38,928 nt of DNA from Phascolarctobacterium sp. (lineage in GTDB: Bacteria > Bacillota > Negativicutes > Acidaminococcales > Acidaminococcaceae). The stretch lies in NCBI GenBank assembly GCA_004558595.1, contig SFCN01000012.1:1-38928 (forward strand), in the 5' to 3' direction. Position numbers and translations under genes: made by a program. Shown piece after piece: positions 22,676 to 31,756 of the stretch; the first letter of the stretch is position 1; every line of letters starts with the position of its first letter. The notes below the pieces were generated by a model. That model did no database searches. It was not told where the DNA came from and was given only the letters and a program-made list of their open reading frames with translations.

Positions 22676-23557
22676 ATGGCTAAAATTGTTGTAGTTGGTA
22701 GCTGTAATATTGATATTACAGTGGAATGCGACCGCTGGGCGAAGCCCGGCGAAACCATTTTTGGTAAGCGCCTCACGGTGAACCCTGGTGGCAAGGGCGC
22801 CAACCAGGCTGTAGCCGCTGCTCGCCTAGGGGCGGAGGTAACCATGGTGGGCTGCATTGGTGACGATGTGTATGGCCAGCTGGTGCAAAAGGCTCTCAAG
22901 GAAAATAATGTGGATGCTACCTATGTGAAGGTGCTGCCCGGTGAAAACAGCGGCACCGCTCATATCACTGTGGCCGAAAACGATAATAGCATTATCGTTA
23001 TTAAGGCTGCCAATGATCTGGTGTCCCCTGAGCTTATCGATGAGGCTTGGGAGGTTATCAAGGCAGCGGATATGGTGCTTTTGCAGCACGAAATTCCCGC
23101 TGCGACCAATGCCTATGTTATCGAAAAATGCTATGCTGCCGGTGTGCCGGTGCTGCTGAACCCGGCTCCTGTGGCTCCCGTGCCGGCCGAGCTTTTGGCC
23201 AAGGTTACGTATTTGACTCCCAACGAGCATGAGGCAGCTATTCTCTTTGCCGGCGAGGGCAAGGCCGATATTCTAGGTCGCAACCAGGGCAAGGTGATTA
23301 TGACCTTGGGTAGCAAGGGCGTGGCCTATGCTCAAAAGGGTCAGGTTTATAATGTACCGGGCTTTAAGGTGCAGCCGGTGGATACAACCGGCGCCGGTGA
23401 TACCTTTAACGGCGCCTTTGCCGTAGCTCGCGCTAATGGCAAAAACATGTACGATAGCATCAGCTTCGCCAATGCGGCCGCGGCTCTGTCCGTGCAAAAG
23501 CTGGGCGCTCAGGGTGGTATGCCCTATTTAAATGAAGTAGAGGAGATGTTGAAATAA
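22676..23557 (+). CDS. rbsK: Ribokinase
   Basis: This 293-residue PfkB-family kinase phosphorylates D-ribose to ribose 5-phosphate. Motifs: VVVGSCNIDI at the N-terminus, NPGGKGANQAVAAARLG (36-52), and the C-terminal DTTGAGDTFNGAFA with catalytic Asp242. The start has AGAGGTG upstream. It is the first gene of the ribose operon and overlaps rbsD by one base (TAATG). No separate promoter is obvious in the 45 bases upstream, so transcription may come from pyk or from inside the preceding gene. Confidence 0.95.
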   Translation: MAKIVVVGSCNIDITVECDRWAKPGETIFGKRLTVNPGGKGANQAVAAARLGAEVTMVGCIGDDVYGQLVQKALKENNVDATYVKVLPGENSGTAHITVAENDNSIIVIKAANDLVSPELIDEAWEVIKAADMVLLQHEIPAATNAYVIEKCYAAGVPVLLNPAPVAPVPAELLAKVTYLTPNEHEAAILFAGEGKADILGRNQGKVIMTLGSKGVAYAQKGQVYNVPGFKVQPVDTTGAGDTFNGAFAVARANGKNMYDSISFANAAAALSVQKLGAQGGMPYLNEVEEMLK

Positions 23558-23955
23558 TGCAAAAGGGCGGAATGTTAAACAGCTCCATCGCTAAGGTTTT
23601 GGCAGATTTGGGCCATACTGATACCATTGTTATTGGCGACTGCGGCTTGCCGGTTCCGGCTGGTGTGCCCAAAATCGACTTGGCCTTAAAGCCCGGTATG
23701 CCTTCCTTTGTGGATGTGGTTACCGAGGTAGCCAAGAATATGGTTATTGAAAAGGTAGAGATCGCTAGCGAAATGGAAGGGCGTAATCCTGAGGTTTATG
23801 CTGCTATGCAGGCTCTTTTCCCAGAGCAGGAATGGATTATTGACGTGAACCACAAGGCCTTTAAGGAAGCCACAAAAAAAGCTAAATGCGTGATTAGAAC
23901 CGGAGAAATCACTCCCTACGCTAACATTATTTTGCACAGTAATGTTTTCTTTTGA
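23557..23955 (+). CDS. rbsD: D-ribose pyranase
   Basis: This 132-residue protein matches RbsD, which speeds the conversion of beta-ribopyranose to the furanose form used by ribokinase. The N-terminus MLNSSIAKVLADLGHTD carries the catalytic His20, and GDCGLPVP (29-36) and the Tyr/Asn-rich C-terminus (ITPYANIIL) complete the active site. Its start codon overlaps the rbsK stop, and rbsA starts nine bases after its end. Confidence 0.95.
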   Translation: MQKGGMLNSSIAKVLADLGHTDTIVIGDCGLPVPAGVPKIDLALKPGMPSFVDVVTEVAKNMVIEKVEIASEMEGRNPEVYAAMQALFPEQEWIIDVNHKAFKEATKKAKCVIRTGEITPYANIILHSNVFF

Positions 23956-23964
23956 GGTTAGGTT

Positions 23965-25446
23965 ATGGAAATAGAATTGAGAAACATCCACAAAGCCTTT
24001 GGCAGCAACCAGGTTTTAAAGGGTGTAAATTTAAAACTAAAAAGTGGTGAGGTCCACGCCCTGATGGGCGAAAATGGCGCTGGTAAGTCCACGCTGATGA
24101 ATATTCTCACCGGTATTCATAAGCAGGATCAGGGTCAGATTTTCGTGGACGGCAAGGAGGTCAGCTTCAAGAATCCTCTGGAGGCTGAAGCGGCTGGCAT
24201 CGCCTTCATTCATCAGGAGCTGAATATTTGGCCTAATCTGACCATTTTGGAAAACCTTTTCATGATGCACAGCGTGGCCAACTCCTGGGGCGTGCTGGAC
24301 TTTAAGAAAATGCGCCAAATCGCCGAAGAAAAATGCAAGGAAATCTCTATCGAGCTGCCTCTGGACGCGGAAGCAGGGGAGTGCAGCGTGGGCCAGCAGC
24401 AGATGACGGAAATCGTGCGTAATCTGCTAGTGGATGCCAAGGTAGTCATCATGGACGAGCCCACAGCGGCTTTAACGGAGCGTGAAACCGATAAGCTCTT
24501 TGAGGTAATGCGTTCCCTGAAAAAGCGCGGCGTAGCCATGGTTTATATTTCCCACCGCATGGAGGAAGTCTTCAGCCAATGCGACACAGTCACAGTTATG
24601 CGTGACGGCGTGTCCGTGGATACTAAGTCCGTAGCTGCCTATGGCCGTGAGCAAATTGTGCGGGATATGGTTGGTCGCTCCATTACGGAGTTTTATCCGC
24701 CCCGTGGCAATAAGCCCGGTGAGGTCGTGCTGGAGGTTAAGGATTTTCATCAGCCGGGACTGTTTCACAATATTAGCTTTAACCTGCGTAAGGGCGAGAT
24801 TCTGGGCGTAGCGGGCCTTATGGGCGCCGGTCGCACAGAAATTATGCGAGCTATTTTCGGCGTGGACGGCTGCAAGGGCGGCGAGATTACCCTTCATGGC
24901 AAGCCTCTGCATATTAAAAAGCCCGAGGATGCTATTAAAGCTGGCATTGGCTTTGTTACAGAAAACCGCAAGAGCGAAGGCCTGATTTTGGATTTTTCCA
25001 TTTTACGCAATATCGCTCTGCCCAGCGTGGATAGCTTCGCAACTAAGAGCGTTATCAATTTTAAAAGCTTGCATGAATTTGCCGAGCGTATGGCCTCCAA
25101 GCTAGGGGTCAAAGCCCAGGATCTTGATTTAGAGGCGGGCGCACTCTCCGGCGGCAACCAACAGAAGGTTGTTATCGCGAAATGGGTTGGCAAGAAGCCG
25201 GAAATTATCATCATGGACGAGCCCACCCGTGGTATTGACGTGGGAGCGAAGCGTGATATTTATGAGCTGATGAACGAGCTGACGGCCAACGGCGTTTCCA
25301 TTATTATGGTTTCCTCCGAGCTACCGGAGGTTCTAGGCATGAGCGACCGCATCATGGTTATCCATGAGGGCCGCATTGCCGGTGAGCTGCTTCATGATGA
25401 GGCAGACCAAGAAAAAATCATGGCCTTGGCCACGGGAGGGCAATAA
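23965..25446 (+). CDS. rbsA: Ribose ABC transporter ATP-binding protein
   Basis: This 493-residue protein has two fused ABC domains, as in sugar importers of the CUT2 family. The first has a full Walker A (GENGAGKST, 35-43), a variant signature SVGQQQ and Walker B VVIMDEPTAAL. The second has the usual degenerate Walker A (GLMGAGRTE) with an intact LSGGNQQK signature and IIIMDEPTRGIDVG. It energises ribose import with RbsC and RbsB. Five bases separate it from rbsC. Confidence 0.95.
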   Translation: MEIELRNIHKAFGSNQVLKGVNLKLKSGEVHALMGENGAGKSTLMNILTGIHKQDQGQIFVDGKEVSFKNPLEAEAAGIAFIHQELNIWPNLTILENLFMMHSVANSWGVLDFKKMRQIAEEKCKEISIELPLDAEAGECSVGQQQMTEIVRNLLVDAKVVIMDEPTAALTERETDKLFEVMRSLKKRGVAMVYISHRMEEVFSQCDTVTVMRDGVSVDTKSVAAYGREQIVRDMVGRSITEFYPPRGNKPGEVVLEVKDFHQPGLFHNISFNLRKGEILGVAGLMGAGRTEIMRAIFGVDGCKGGEITLHGKPLHIKKPEDAIKAGIGFVTENRKSEGLILDFSILRNIALPSVDSFATKSVINFKSLHEFAERMASKLGVKAQDLDLEAGALSGGNQQKVVIAKWVGKKPEIIIMDEPTRGIDVGAKRDIYELMNELTANGVSIIMVSSELPEVLGMSDRIMVIHEGRIAGELLHDEADQEKIMALATGGQ

Positions 25447-25451
25447 TTATC

Positions 25452-26381
25452 ATGAATATGAAAGCAATGTTAAAAAAAACCGGCTCCGTTATCGGTCTGG
25501 TGGTGCTGTTCGTAGTAATTTCCTGCTTGAATAGCAGCTTTATTGAACCTAGCAATTTGAAGAACCTGCTGCGTCAGGTATCCATTAATGCTCTTATTTC
25601 CTTCGGCATGACCTTTGTCATTCTGACCGGCGGCATCGATTTGTCCGTAGGTAGTATCTTAGCTCTGTCCTCTGTTTTGATGGGCAGCTTTATTAAAACT
25701 GGTCATGATCCTATATTGGGTATTGTTTTGGCCTGCCTCATGGGCGCTGTTTTAGGCGCGATTAACGGTTTAGTTATCACTAAGGGCAAGGTGGCTCCTT
25801 TTATTGCGACCTTGGCCACGATGACTATTTTCCGTGGCCTGACCCTGGTTTATACCAATGGTAACCCCATTAGCAGCTTGACAGAAAGTGAAGCCTTCCA
25901 TGGCTTTGGCCAGGGCTTCTTTCTGGGCCTGCCCGTGCCTGCCATTATGATGCTTTTAATGTTTGCTGTGTCCTACTTCATTTTGCACAAGACCACCCTT
26001 GGTCGTAAAACCTATGCTGTAGGCGGCAACGAAAAGGTTTCCTTCATTGCAGGTATTAAAATTGACAGAATCAAAATTTTCGCTTATACTATTACAGGCT
26101 TTTTGTGCGGCATGGCAGGCGCCATCCTCACCAGTCGTTTGAACAGTGCTCAGCCCACTGCCGGCACCGGCTATGAGCTGGATGCCATTGCCGCTGTTGT
26201 ATTGGGCGGCACTAGCCTGAGCGGCGGCAAGGGTCGAATCGTTGGCACCATTATCGGTGCTTTGATTATCGGCACTCTCAATAATGGCTTGAACATTTTG
26301 AATGTATCCAGCTTCTATCAACAAGTTGTCAAAGGTATTGTAATTTTGCTGGCAGTCCTTATGGACCGCAAAAAGTCTTAA
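25452..26381 (+). CDS. rbsC: Ribose ABC transporter permease
   Basis: This 309-residue integral membrane protein has about eight to ten helices. It carries CUT2 permease signatures: FGMTFVILTGGIDLSVGSILAL split over about 48-71, GKVAPFIATLATM (about 112-124), VGGNEKVSFIAGI and, near the C-terminus, AVVLGGTSLSGGKGRIVGT. It forms the ribose channel. ATG 25452 is the annotated start; a second ATG lies two codons later. The operon continues with rbsB. Confidence 0.94.
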   Translation: MNMKAMLKKTGSVIGLVVLFVVISCLNSSFIEPSNLKNLLRQVSINALISFGMTFVILTGGIDLSVGSILALSSVLMGSFIKTGHDPILGIVLACLMGAVLGAINGLVITKGKVAPFIATLATMTIFRGLTLVYTNGNPISSLTESEAFHGFGQGFFLGLPVPAIMMLLMFAVSYFILHKTTLGRKTYAVGGNEKVSFIAGIKIDRIKIFAYTITGFLCGMAGAILTSRLNSAQPTAGTGYELDAIAAVVLGGTSLSGGKGRIVGTIIGALIIGTLNNGLNILNVSSFYQQVVKGIVILLAVLMDRKKS

Positions 26382-26405
26382 AAATTTTTAGGAGGCATTT
26401 TAAGC

Positions 26406-27320
26406 ATGAAAAAAATTTTATTGGTATTATCCTTAATCGTAGCCATGGCTATGATGATCGTAGGCTGCGGTGGCGGCGACAAGAAGGAAGCTGCTAAGGA
26501 CGGCGGCAAGAAAATCACCGTCGGCTTCTCCGTATCCACCCAAAACAACCCCTTCTTCGTAGATTTGGCTAAGGGTGTACAAGCAAAGGCTAAGGATATG
26601 GGCGTTAACGTGAAGATCGTCGACGCGCAAAACGACCCTGCTAAGCAAGCTAACGATATTGCTGACCTGCTGCAATCCAATATTAGCGTTCTTTTGGTTA
26701 ACCCTGTTGACTCCGCTGCTATCTCCACTTCTGTAAAGGCTGCTAACAAGGCCAATATCCCCGTAGTTTGCCTGGACCGCAGCGCTGACGCTGGCAAGGT
26801 TGTTTCCCTGGTTGCTTCTGATAACGTAAAGGGCGGCGAAATGGCTGCTGAATACATTATCAAAAAGCTGGGCGAAAAGGTAAAGGTTGCTGAACTGGAA
26901 GGTATCCCCGGCGCTTCTGCTACTCGTGAACGTGGTCAAGGCTTCCACAAGCTGGCTGATAGCAAGCTGAGTGTTGTTGCTAAGCAATCCGCTGACTTCG
27001 ACCGTTCCAAGGGCTTGACCGTAGCTGAAAACATGCTGCAGGCTAATCCGGACGTAAAGGCTATTTTCGCTCACAACGACGAAATGGCTCTGGGCGCAAT
27101 CGAGGCTGCTAAATCTGCCAACAAGAAAATCTTCATCGTTGGCTTCGACGGTACTGCTGACGGCGTGAAGGCTGTTGAAAACGGCACCATGAGCGCAACT
27201 ATCGCTCAACAACCTGAGGTTATGGGCAAGCAAGGTCTAGAAGTAGCTGTCAAGGCTGCTAAGGGCGAAAAGGTTGACGCAAAGGTTTCCGCTCCTTTGA
27301 AGCTCATCGAAAAGAAATAA
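26406..27320 (+). CDS. rbsB: Ribose-binding lipoprotein
   Basis: This 304-residue substrate-binding protein has a lipoprotein signal (MKKILLVLSLIVAMAMM, lipobox IVGC, Cys21) and a type I periplasmic-binding fold: GFSVSTQNNPFFVDLAKGVQ at the start, DRSADAGKVVSLVASDN, AIFAHNDEMALGAIEAAK and IVGFDG. These match ribose-binding proteins. AGGAGG lies upstream of the ATG. Codons are more biased than in its neighbours (GAA, AAG, GCT dominate), as expected for a highly expressed binding protein. The operon ends at the terminator 27372-27400. Confidence 0.95.
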   Translation: MKKILLVLSLIVAMAMMIVGCGGGDKKEAAKDGGKKITVGFSVSTQNNPFFVDLAKGVQAKAKDMGVNVKIVDAQNDPAKQANDIADLLQSNISVLLVNPVDSAAISTSVKAANKANIPVVCLDRSADAGKVVSLVASDNVKGGEMAAEYIIKKLGEKVKVAELEGIPGASATRERGQGFHKLADSKLSVVAKQSADFDRSKGLTVAENMLQANPDVKAIFAHNDEMALGAIEAAKSANKKIFIVGFDGTADGVKAVENGTMSATIAQQPEVMGKQGLEVAVKAAKGEKVDAKVSAPLKLIEKK

Positions 27321-27371
27321 TTTAGACAACAGAATTTTACTCACTTCCTGACAACTTGTGAGAAAACTGAG

Positions 27372-27400
27372 CCCCCACAGCGTAAGCTGCGGGGGTTTTT
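27372..27400 (+). terminator. Terminator of the ribose operon
   Basis: CCCCCACAGC (27372-27381) pairs with GCTGCGGGGG (27386-27395; one mismatch), followed by TTTTT. The stretch 27401-27482 is AT-rich with no recognisable feature. Confidence 0.9.
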
Positions 27401-27482
27401 ATCATGAAAAGGGTAATTTTTGTAAACAGCTTTACAGAAAATAGCGATTTCAATGAGTTTATGACTTTTTTAGAAAAATAAG

Positions 27483-27511
27483 TTGACGCTTACTAGAAGT
27501 AGTAGTACAAT
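27483..27511 (+). promoter_or_regulatory. Promoter of the trp operon
   Basis: TTGACG (27483-27488), an exact 17-base spacer and TACAAT (27506-27511). Transcription would start near 27518, giving a leader of about 320 bases. Confidence 0.75.
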
Positions 27512-27517
27512 AAGCAC

Positions 27518-27819
27518 AACTTCATAAATGACCACAAACCGTTGAGATGGAGATCAAATCGGTAGATGCGCTTACAGAGAGTTCGGGTAGCTGGGAGCCG
27601 GATAGAGATGCAGGCCGACAAATGGACCATTGAGGGTGCAGTCAAATCAAGCTTTTATTTTAAAGGCTTGAGAGTATTCTGCAACGTAACGTCTGCGTTA
27701 AGGGCGAGGGATGTGATGGCATCCTGCTAGAGCGCGCTAGAAATAGCGAAACAAGGTGGTACCGCAGGTATAAGTATCGTATGACCTGTCCTTGAGATGT
27801 GCAAGGACGGGTCTTTTTT
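27518..27819 (+). promoter_or_regulatory. T-box leader, tRNA-Trp responsive, before trpE
   Basis: All parts of a T-box riboswitch are visible. Stem I has AGAGAG and a distal loop with GTAGCTGGGAG. The specifier loop lies between stems ATGG/CCAT and TCGG/CCGA, and the specifier is TGG (27623-27625) followed by A: the tryptophan codon. The T-box AAGGTGGTACCGC is at 27753-27765. The terminator pairs GACCTGTCCTTG (27783-27794) with CAAGGACGGGTC (27802-27813) plus TTTTTT. Uncharged tRNA-Trp would bind and favour the antiterminator, so the operon is read when tryptophan is scarce. Confidence 0.93.
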
Positions 27820-27839
27820 ATTTTAACTGAGGTGACAAA

Positions 27840-29303
27840 ATGTTAAATTTGACTTTAGAACAAGTGAAGTCTTATGGAAAAGAGTATCGGGCCGTGCCCG
27901 TAGCCAAGGAATGCTTGGCGGATATGCTGACACCGTTAGCCTTTTTAGATAACGTACGACGTAGCAGCCGTACTTACTTCCTTTTAGAAAGTATCGAGGG
28001 CGGTGAGCACTGGGCTCGTTATTCCTTCGTGGGCTATGATCCGGTGCTGCGACTGAAGATTACCGATGGCAACGCAGAAATCATTAGCGGCGCAGCGGTA
28101 AAGTATCAGGAAAAGGATCCGCTGAACTGCATTCGCAATATTTTGGCTGAGTACAAGGCTCCTCAAATCGAGGGCTTGCCCAATTTCACTGGTGGCTTGG
28201 TTGGTACCTTCGGCTTCGATTTTATGCGTTATTGCGAGCCGGATATGAAGGTAAACAAGGAGCGCAAGGCTGATTTTGCTGATGTGGATTTGATGCTTTT
28301 CGATAAGCTCATAGCCTTTGATCATCTGAAGCAAAAAATCTTCTTAATCGCTAATGTGAAGACCGACAATGTGGAGGTCAATTATGCCAAGGCCGAACGG
28401 GAAATCGCAGCCATGGAAAAAATGCTGCTCATGCCCATTCAGCCCTTCAATCCACCTAAGGCGAAGCTGGGGCAATTCACCAGCAACCAAAGTCGTGAGC
28501 AGTATAGCGAAAACATCTTGAAATGCAAGGAATACATTAAAAATGGCGATGCCTTCCAAATCGTTTACGCGCAAAAATTCAGCGCTACCTATGATCAGGA
28601 TTTATTCAGCGCCTATCGTTATTTAAGAACCACCAATCCTTCCCAATATATGGTTTTCATGCATAATGATGATGTGGAAATCGCCGGTAGCTCACCGGAA
28701 ACCCTGCTCAAGGTGGTAGGACGCAAGGTCATCAGCATGCCTATAGCTGGCACTAGAAGACGTGGTAAGACTCTTGAGGAGGACCTAGCTCTGGAGCAGG
28801 AGCTCTTGGCCGATGAAAAGGAAACCGCTGAGCACAATATGTTGGTGGATTTGGGTCGCAACGATGTGGGTCGCGTGTGCGACTTCGGCACCGTGAAGGT
28901 TAGCGACTATAAGGTTATCAAGCGCTTCAGCCATGTCATGCATATTACTAGCAAGGTTACAGGACAGCTAAGTCAGGATAAGGATGCGCTAGACGCTCTC
29001 AGAGCGGTGTTCCCAGCCGGAACCTTAAGTGGCGCACCGAAAATCAGGGCCTGCGAGATTATCGACGAGCTGGAGCCGGAGCGCCGTGGTATTTACGGCG
29101 GCGGCATGGGCTATCTGGACTTCGGTGGCAACATGGACATCTGTATCACCATTCGTACCATGGTGAAGAAGGGTGACAGGGTCTACATTCAAGCTGGTGG
29201 TGGTATCGTCTTCGACAGCGTGGTAGACAATGAATTCCAAGAAACAGTGAATAAGGCCGGGGCGTGCATGAATGCCCTGCGTATGACGGCAGAGGAGGAG
29301 TAA
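27840..29303 (+). CDS. trpE: Anthranilate synthase component I
   Basis: This 487-residue enzyme makes anthranilate from chorismate with ammonia supplied by TrpG, the first committed step to tryptophan. The N-terminal FLLESIEGG (47-55) contains the LLES segment (48-51) tied to feedback inhibition by tryptophan. The C-terminal chorismate-binding part has PIAGTRRRG, EHNMLVDLGRNDVGRV and AGTLSGAPKIRACEIIDELE. GAGGTG precedes ATG 27840. One base separates the stop from trpG. Aminodeoxychorismate synthase (PabB) is ruled out by the trp operon context. Confidence 0.96.
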   Translation: MLNLTLEQVKSYGKEYRAVPVAKECLADMLTPLAFLDNVRRSSRTYFLLESIEGGEHWARYSFVGYDPVLRLKITDGNAEIISGAAVKYQEKDPLNCIRNILAEYKAPQIEGLPNFTGGLVGTFGFDFMRYCEPDMKVNKERKADFADVDLMLFDKLIAFDHLKQKIFLIANVKTDNVEVNYAKAEREIAAMEKMLLMPIQPFNPPKAKLGQFTSNQSREQYSENILKCKEYIKNGDAFQIVYAQKFSATYDQDLFSAYRYLRTTNPSQYMVFMHNDDVEIAGSSPETLLKVVGRKVISMPIAGTRRRGKTLEEDLALEQELLADEKETAEHNMLVDLGRNDVGRVCDFGTVKVSDYKVIKRFSHVMHITSKVTGQLSQDKDALDALRAVFPAGTLSGAPKIRACEIIDELEPERRGIYGGGMGYLDFGGNMDICITIRTMVKKGDRVYIQAGGGIVFDSVVDNEFQETVNKAGACMNALRMTAEEE

Positions 29304-29304
29304 A

Positions 29305-29871
29305 ATGATTTTAATTATCGACAATTACGACAGCTTTACTCATAATCTGTACCAGCTCATTGGTGAAATCAATCCGGATATTAAGGTTGTGCGCAATGAT
29401 AAGATTACCATTCCTGAGATTGAAGCCTTACATCCCGACCATATTATTATTTCCCCGGGCCCGGGCAATCCCCAGCAAGCAGGCATCTGCCTAGAGGTGA
29501 TTAAACAGCTTAGCGGGAAGTATCCTATCTTAGGAGTGTGCCTAGGCCATCAGGCCATTGGCGAGGCCTTCGGAGGCAAGGTAGTCCACGCGCCGGAAAT
29601 CGTTCACGGCAAGAGCGACAGAGTGTATATCTTAAAGGATACGCCTCTCTTGGCAGGTATGGAAAATGGCTTCCAGGCAGCTCGCTACCATTCTTTGATT
29701 GTGGAGCCGGAAAGCTTACCAGCATGCCTCGAGGTTATTGCCGAGACAAAGAAGCACGAAATCATGGCCCTGCAGCACAGGGAATACAAGGTTTACGGCG
29801 TGCAGTTCCATCCCGATTCCATTATGACGCCGGAGGGCAGGACCATATTAAAGAATTTCCTAAGCTTATAA
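29305..29871 (+). CDS. trpG: Anthranilate synthase component II (glutamine amidotransferase)
   Basis: This 188-residue class I glutamine amidotransferase releases ammonia from glutamine for TrpE. It begins ILIIDNYDSFTHNLYQ, has the oxyanion PGPGNPQQAG (51-60) and nucleophile Cys79 in GVCLGHQAIGE. The His/acid motif reads QFHPDSIMTPEG with His169 and Asp171, where the family normally has Glu (HPES). It immediately follows trpE. In some bacteria the same protein also serves PabB for folate synthesis. Confidence 0.95.
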   Translation: MILIIDNYDSFTHNLYQLIGEINPDIKVVRNDKITIPEIEALHPDHIIISPGPGNPQQAGICLEVIKQLSGKYPILGVCLGHQAIGEAFGGKVVHAPEIVHGKSDRVYILKDTPLLAGMENGFQAARYHSLIVEPESLPACLEVIAETKKHEIMALQHREYKVYGVQFHPDSIMTPEGRTILKNFLSL

Positions 29872-29875
29872 AAAT

Positions 29876-29918
29876 TCCTCAGTCAGCTTTGCTGACAGCT
29901 CCCTTTGAAAAGGGAGCC
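29876..29918. repeat. Intergenic palindromic repeat between trpG and trpD
   Basis: Two adjacent hairpins: GTCAGC/GCTGAC (29882-29896) and GCTCCCTT/AAGGGAGC (29898-29917), preceded by CCTCA. From memory this CCTCAGTC-hairpin-CAGCTCCC pattern is a common dispersed intergenic repeat in gut Firmicutes; I cannot check copies outside the window. There is no T-run, so it need not terminate the operon. Confidence 0.6.
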
Positions 29919-29942
29919 AAATAAGAAAAGGGAGAGATAAAA

Positions 29943-30959
29943 ATGATTAAGGAAGCAATTGTGAAAATAGTTGACAAGCAGGATCTAACCTACCAAGAAG
30001 CATATGATGTCATGAATGAAATCATGAGTGGCGAAACCACTGCTACTCAAAACGCAGCCTTCTTGGCAGCTCTTTCCACCAAGAGCACCACTGCCGAGAC
30101 CACTGATGAAATCGCTGGCTGCGCCGCCGCTATGCGTGACCATGCTCTGCCCTTCACCACTGATTTAGAGATTACCGAAATCGTGGGCACCGGCGGTGAT
30201 GGCGCCAACAGCTTCAATATTTCCACTACCTCGGCTTTGGTAGCCGCTGCTGGTGGCGTAAAAATCGCTAAGCACGGCAACAGAGCCGCTTCCTCTAAAT
30301 GCGGTACTGCCGATTGCTTGGAAGCATTGGGCGTGAATATTCAACAATCTCCGGAAAAATGCGCCGAATTGTTGGAAAAGGTAGGTATGTGCTTCTTCTT
30401 CGCTCAAAAATATCACACTTCTATGAAATATGTAGGTCCCATCCGCAAGGAGCTGGGTATTCGCACAGTTTTCAATATTTTAGGGCCTCTGACCAACCCC
30501 GGTCATCCTAAGCTGCAGCTTTTGGGCGTATATGACGAATATTTGGTACAGCCCTTGGCTCAGGTTTTGGCAAATCTAGGCGTAAAGCGTGGCATGGTTG
30601 TCTATGGTCAGGACAAGTTGGATGAGATTTCCCTGAGCGCTCCGACCACCGTGTGCGAATTTAAGGACGGTTGGCTGAAGAATTATGTTATTAAGCCGGA
30701 GAATTTTGGCTTTGAGCGCTGCACTAAGGCTGACTTGGTGGGCGGTCTGCCGGAGGAAAATGCCAAGATTACTCGTGCCGTCCTCGGCGGTGAGAAGGGA
30801 CACAAGCGTAATGCCGTGCTCTTAAATGCAGGCGCTGTACTCTATATTGCCGGCAAAGCTGCAAGCTTGGCCGAGGGCGTAAAGCTGGCCGGGGAGCTCA
30901 TCGACAGCGGTAAAGCTATGGCAACTATGGAAAAACTCATTGAGATTAGCAATAATTAA
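29943..30959 (+). CDS. trpD: Anthranilate phosphoribosyltransferase
   Basis: This 338-residue enzyme joins anthranilate to PRPP, giving phosphoribosylanthranilate. It contains the PRPP-binding GTGGDGANSFNISTTSA (82-98), KHGNRAASSKCGTADCLEALG (110-130) and PIRKELGIRTVFNILGPLTNP near 167-187, all in family order. AAGGGAGAG precedes ATG. It is separated from trpG by 71 bases occupied by a palindromic repeat. Confidence 0.96.
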   Translation: MIKEAIVKIVDKQDLTYQEAYDVMNEIMSGETTATQNAAFLAALSTKSTTAETTDEIAGCAAAMRDHALPFTTDLEITEIVGTGGDGANSFNISTTSALVAAAGGVKIAKHGNRAASSKCGTADCLEALGVNIQQSPEKCAELLEKVGMCFFFAQKYHTSMKYVGPIRKELGIRTVFNILGPLTNPGHPKLQLLGVYDEYLVQPLAQVLANLGVKRGMVVYGQDKLDEISLSAPTTVCEFKDGWLKNYVIKPENFGFERCTKADLVGGLPEENAKITRAVLGGEKGHKRNAVLLNAGAVLYIAGKAASLAEGVKLAGELIDSGKAMATMEKLIEISNN

Positions 30960-30979
30960 TTTAAAGGATATACTAAGCT

Positions 30980-31756
30980 ATGATTCTAGACGATATTGCT
31001 GCCTTCACCCGCACTCGGGTGAAGGAGCTAAAAAAAGCCAAAAGCCTTTACGCAGTGAGGGATGAGGCTGAAGGAAGGCCTGTCGGTAAGGATTTTCAGG
31101 CTGCTCTCGCTGCTCCCGGGCTGAGTGTGATTGCAGAATTAAAGCAGGCTTCGCCTTCTAAGGGGCTCATCGCCCCGGACTTTGAGCGCATTTATTTGGA
31201 CAAGGCTCGTCAGTACGAAGAGGGCGGCGCAGCCGCCATCTCCTGCCTGACGGAGCCCAAGTTCTTCCTAGGCAGCGATGAGTATCTGCGTCAGGTCAGG
31301 GCAGCTGTCCAGCTGCCCATCCTGCGCAAGGACTTCACCGTGGACGAGTACCAAATCTACGAGGCCAAGTGCCTAGGGGCTGACGCAGTGCTGCTGATTT
31401 GCAGCCTGCTCAGCCAGGGGCAGCTAGCCGAGTACTTGTGCCAAGCCCACGAGCTGGGCCTGGCCGCTTTGGTAGAAGCTCATGATGCCGATGAGGTTGG
31501 CTCCGCCCTAGCGGCCGGAGCGGCCATCATCGGCGTGAACAACCGCAACCTGAAGGACTTCAGCGTTAATCCGCTGAATAGCCTAAGACTGCGGGAGCAG
31601 ATTCCGGCGGAGAAGCTTTTCGTAGCCGAAAGCGGCATCGCTAAGGCCAGCGATTGCGCTGGGCTGAAGGCTGCCGGTGTGCAGGCGGTGCTGGTGGGCG
31701 AGGCGCTGATGCGCTCGCCGGATCCTGCGGCCATGATAAGGGAAATGAGGGCATAA
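30980..31756 (+). CDS. trpC: Indole-3-glycerol-phosphate synthase
   Basis: This 258-residue TIM-barrel enzyme closes the indole ring of indole-3-glycerol phosphate. Visible catalytic residues are Glu53 and Lys55 in IAELKQASPSKG, Lys117 in LRKDFTVDEYQIYEA, Glu166 in LVEAHDADEV, and Asn in IGVNNRNL. The C-terminal phosphate site is VAESGI and LVGEALMRS. It is a stand-alone TrpC, not fused to TrpF as in enterics. Confidence 0.96.
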   Translation: MILDDIAAFTRTRVKELKKAKSLYAVRDEAEGRPVGKDFQAALAAPGLSVIAELKQASPSKGLIAPDFERIYLDKARQYEEGGAAAISCLTEPKFFLGSDEYLRQVRAAVQLPILRKDFTVDEYQIYEAKCLGADAVLLICSLLSQGQLAEYLCQAHELGLAALVEAHDADEVGSALAAGAAIIGVNNRNLKDFSVNPLNSLRLREQIPAEKLFVAESGIAKASDCAGLKAAGVQAVLVGEALMRSPDPAAMIREMRA

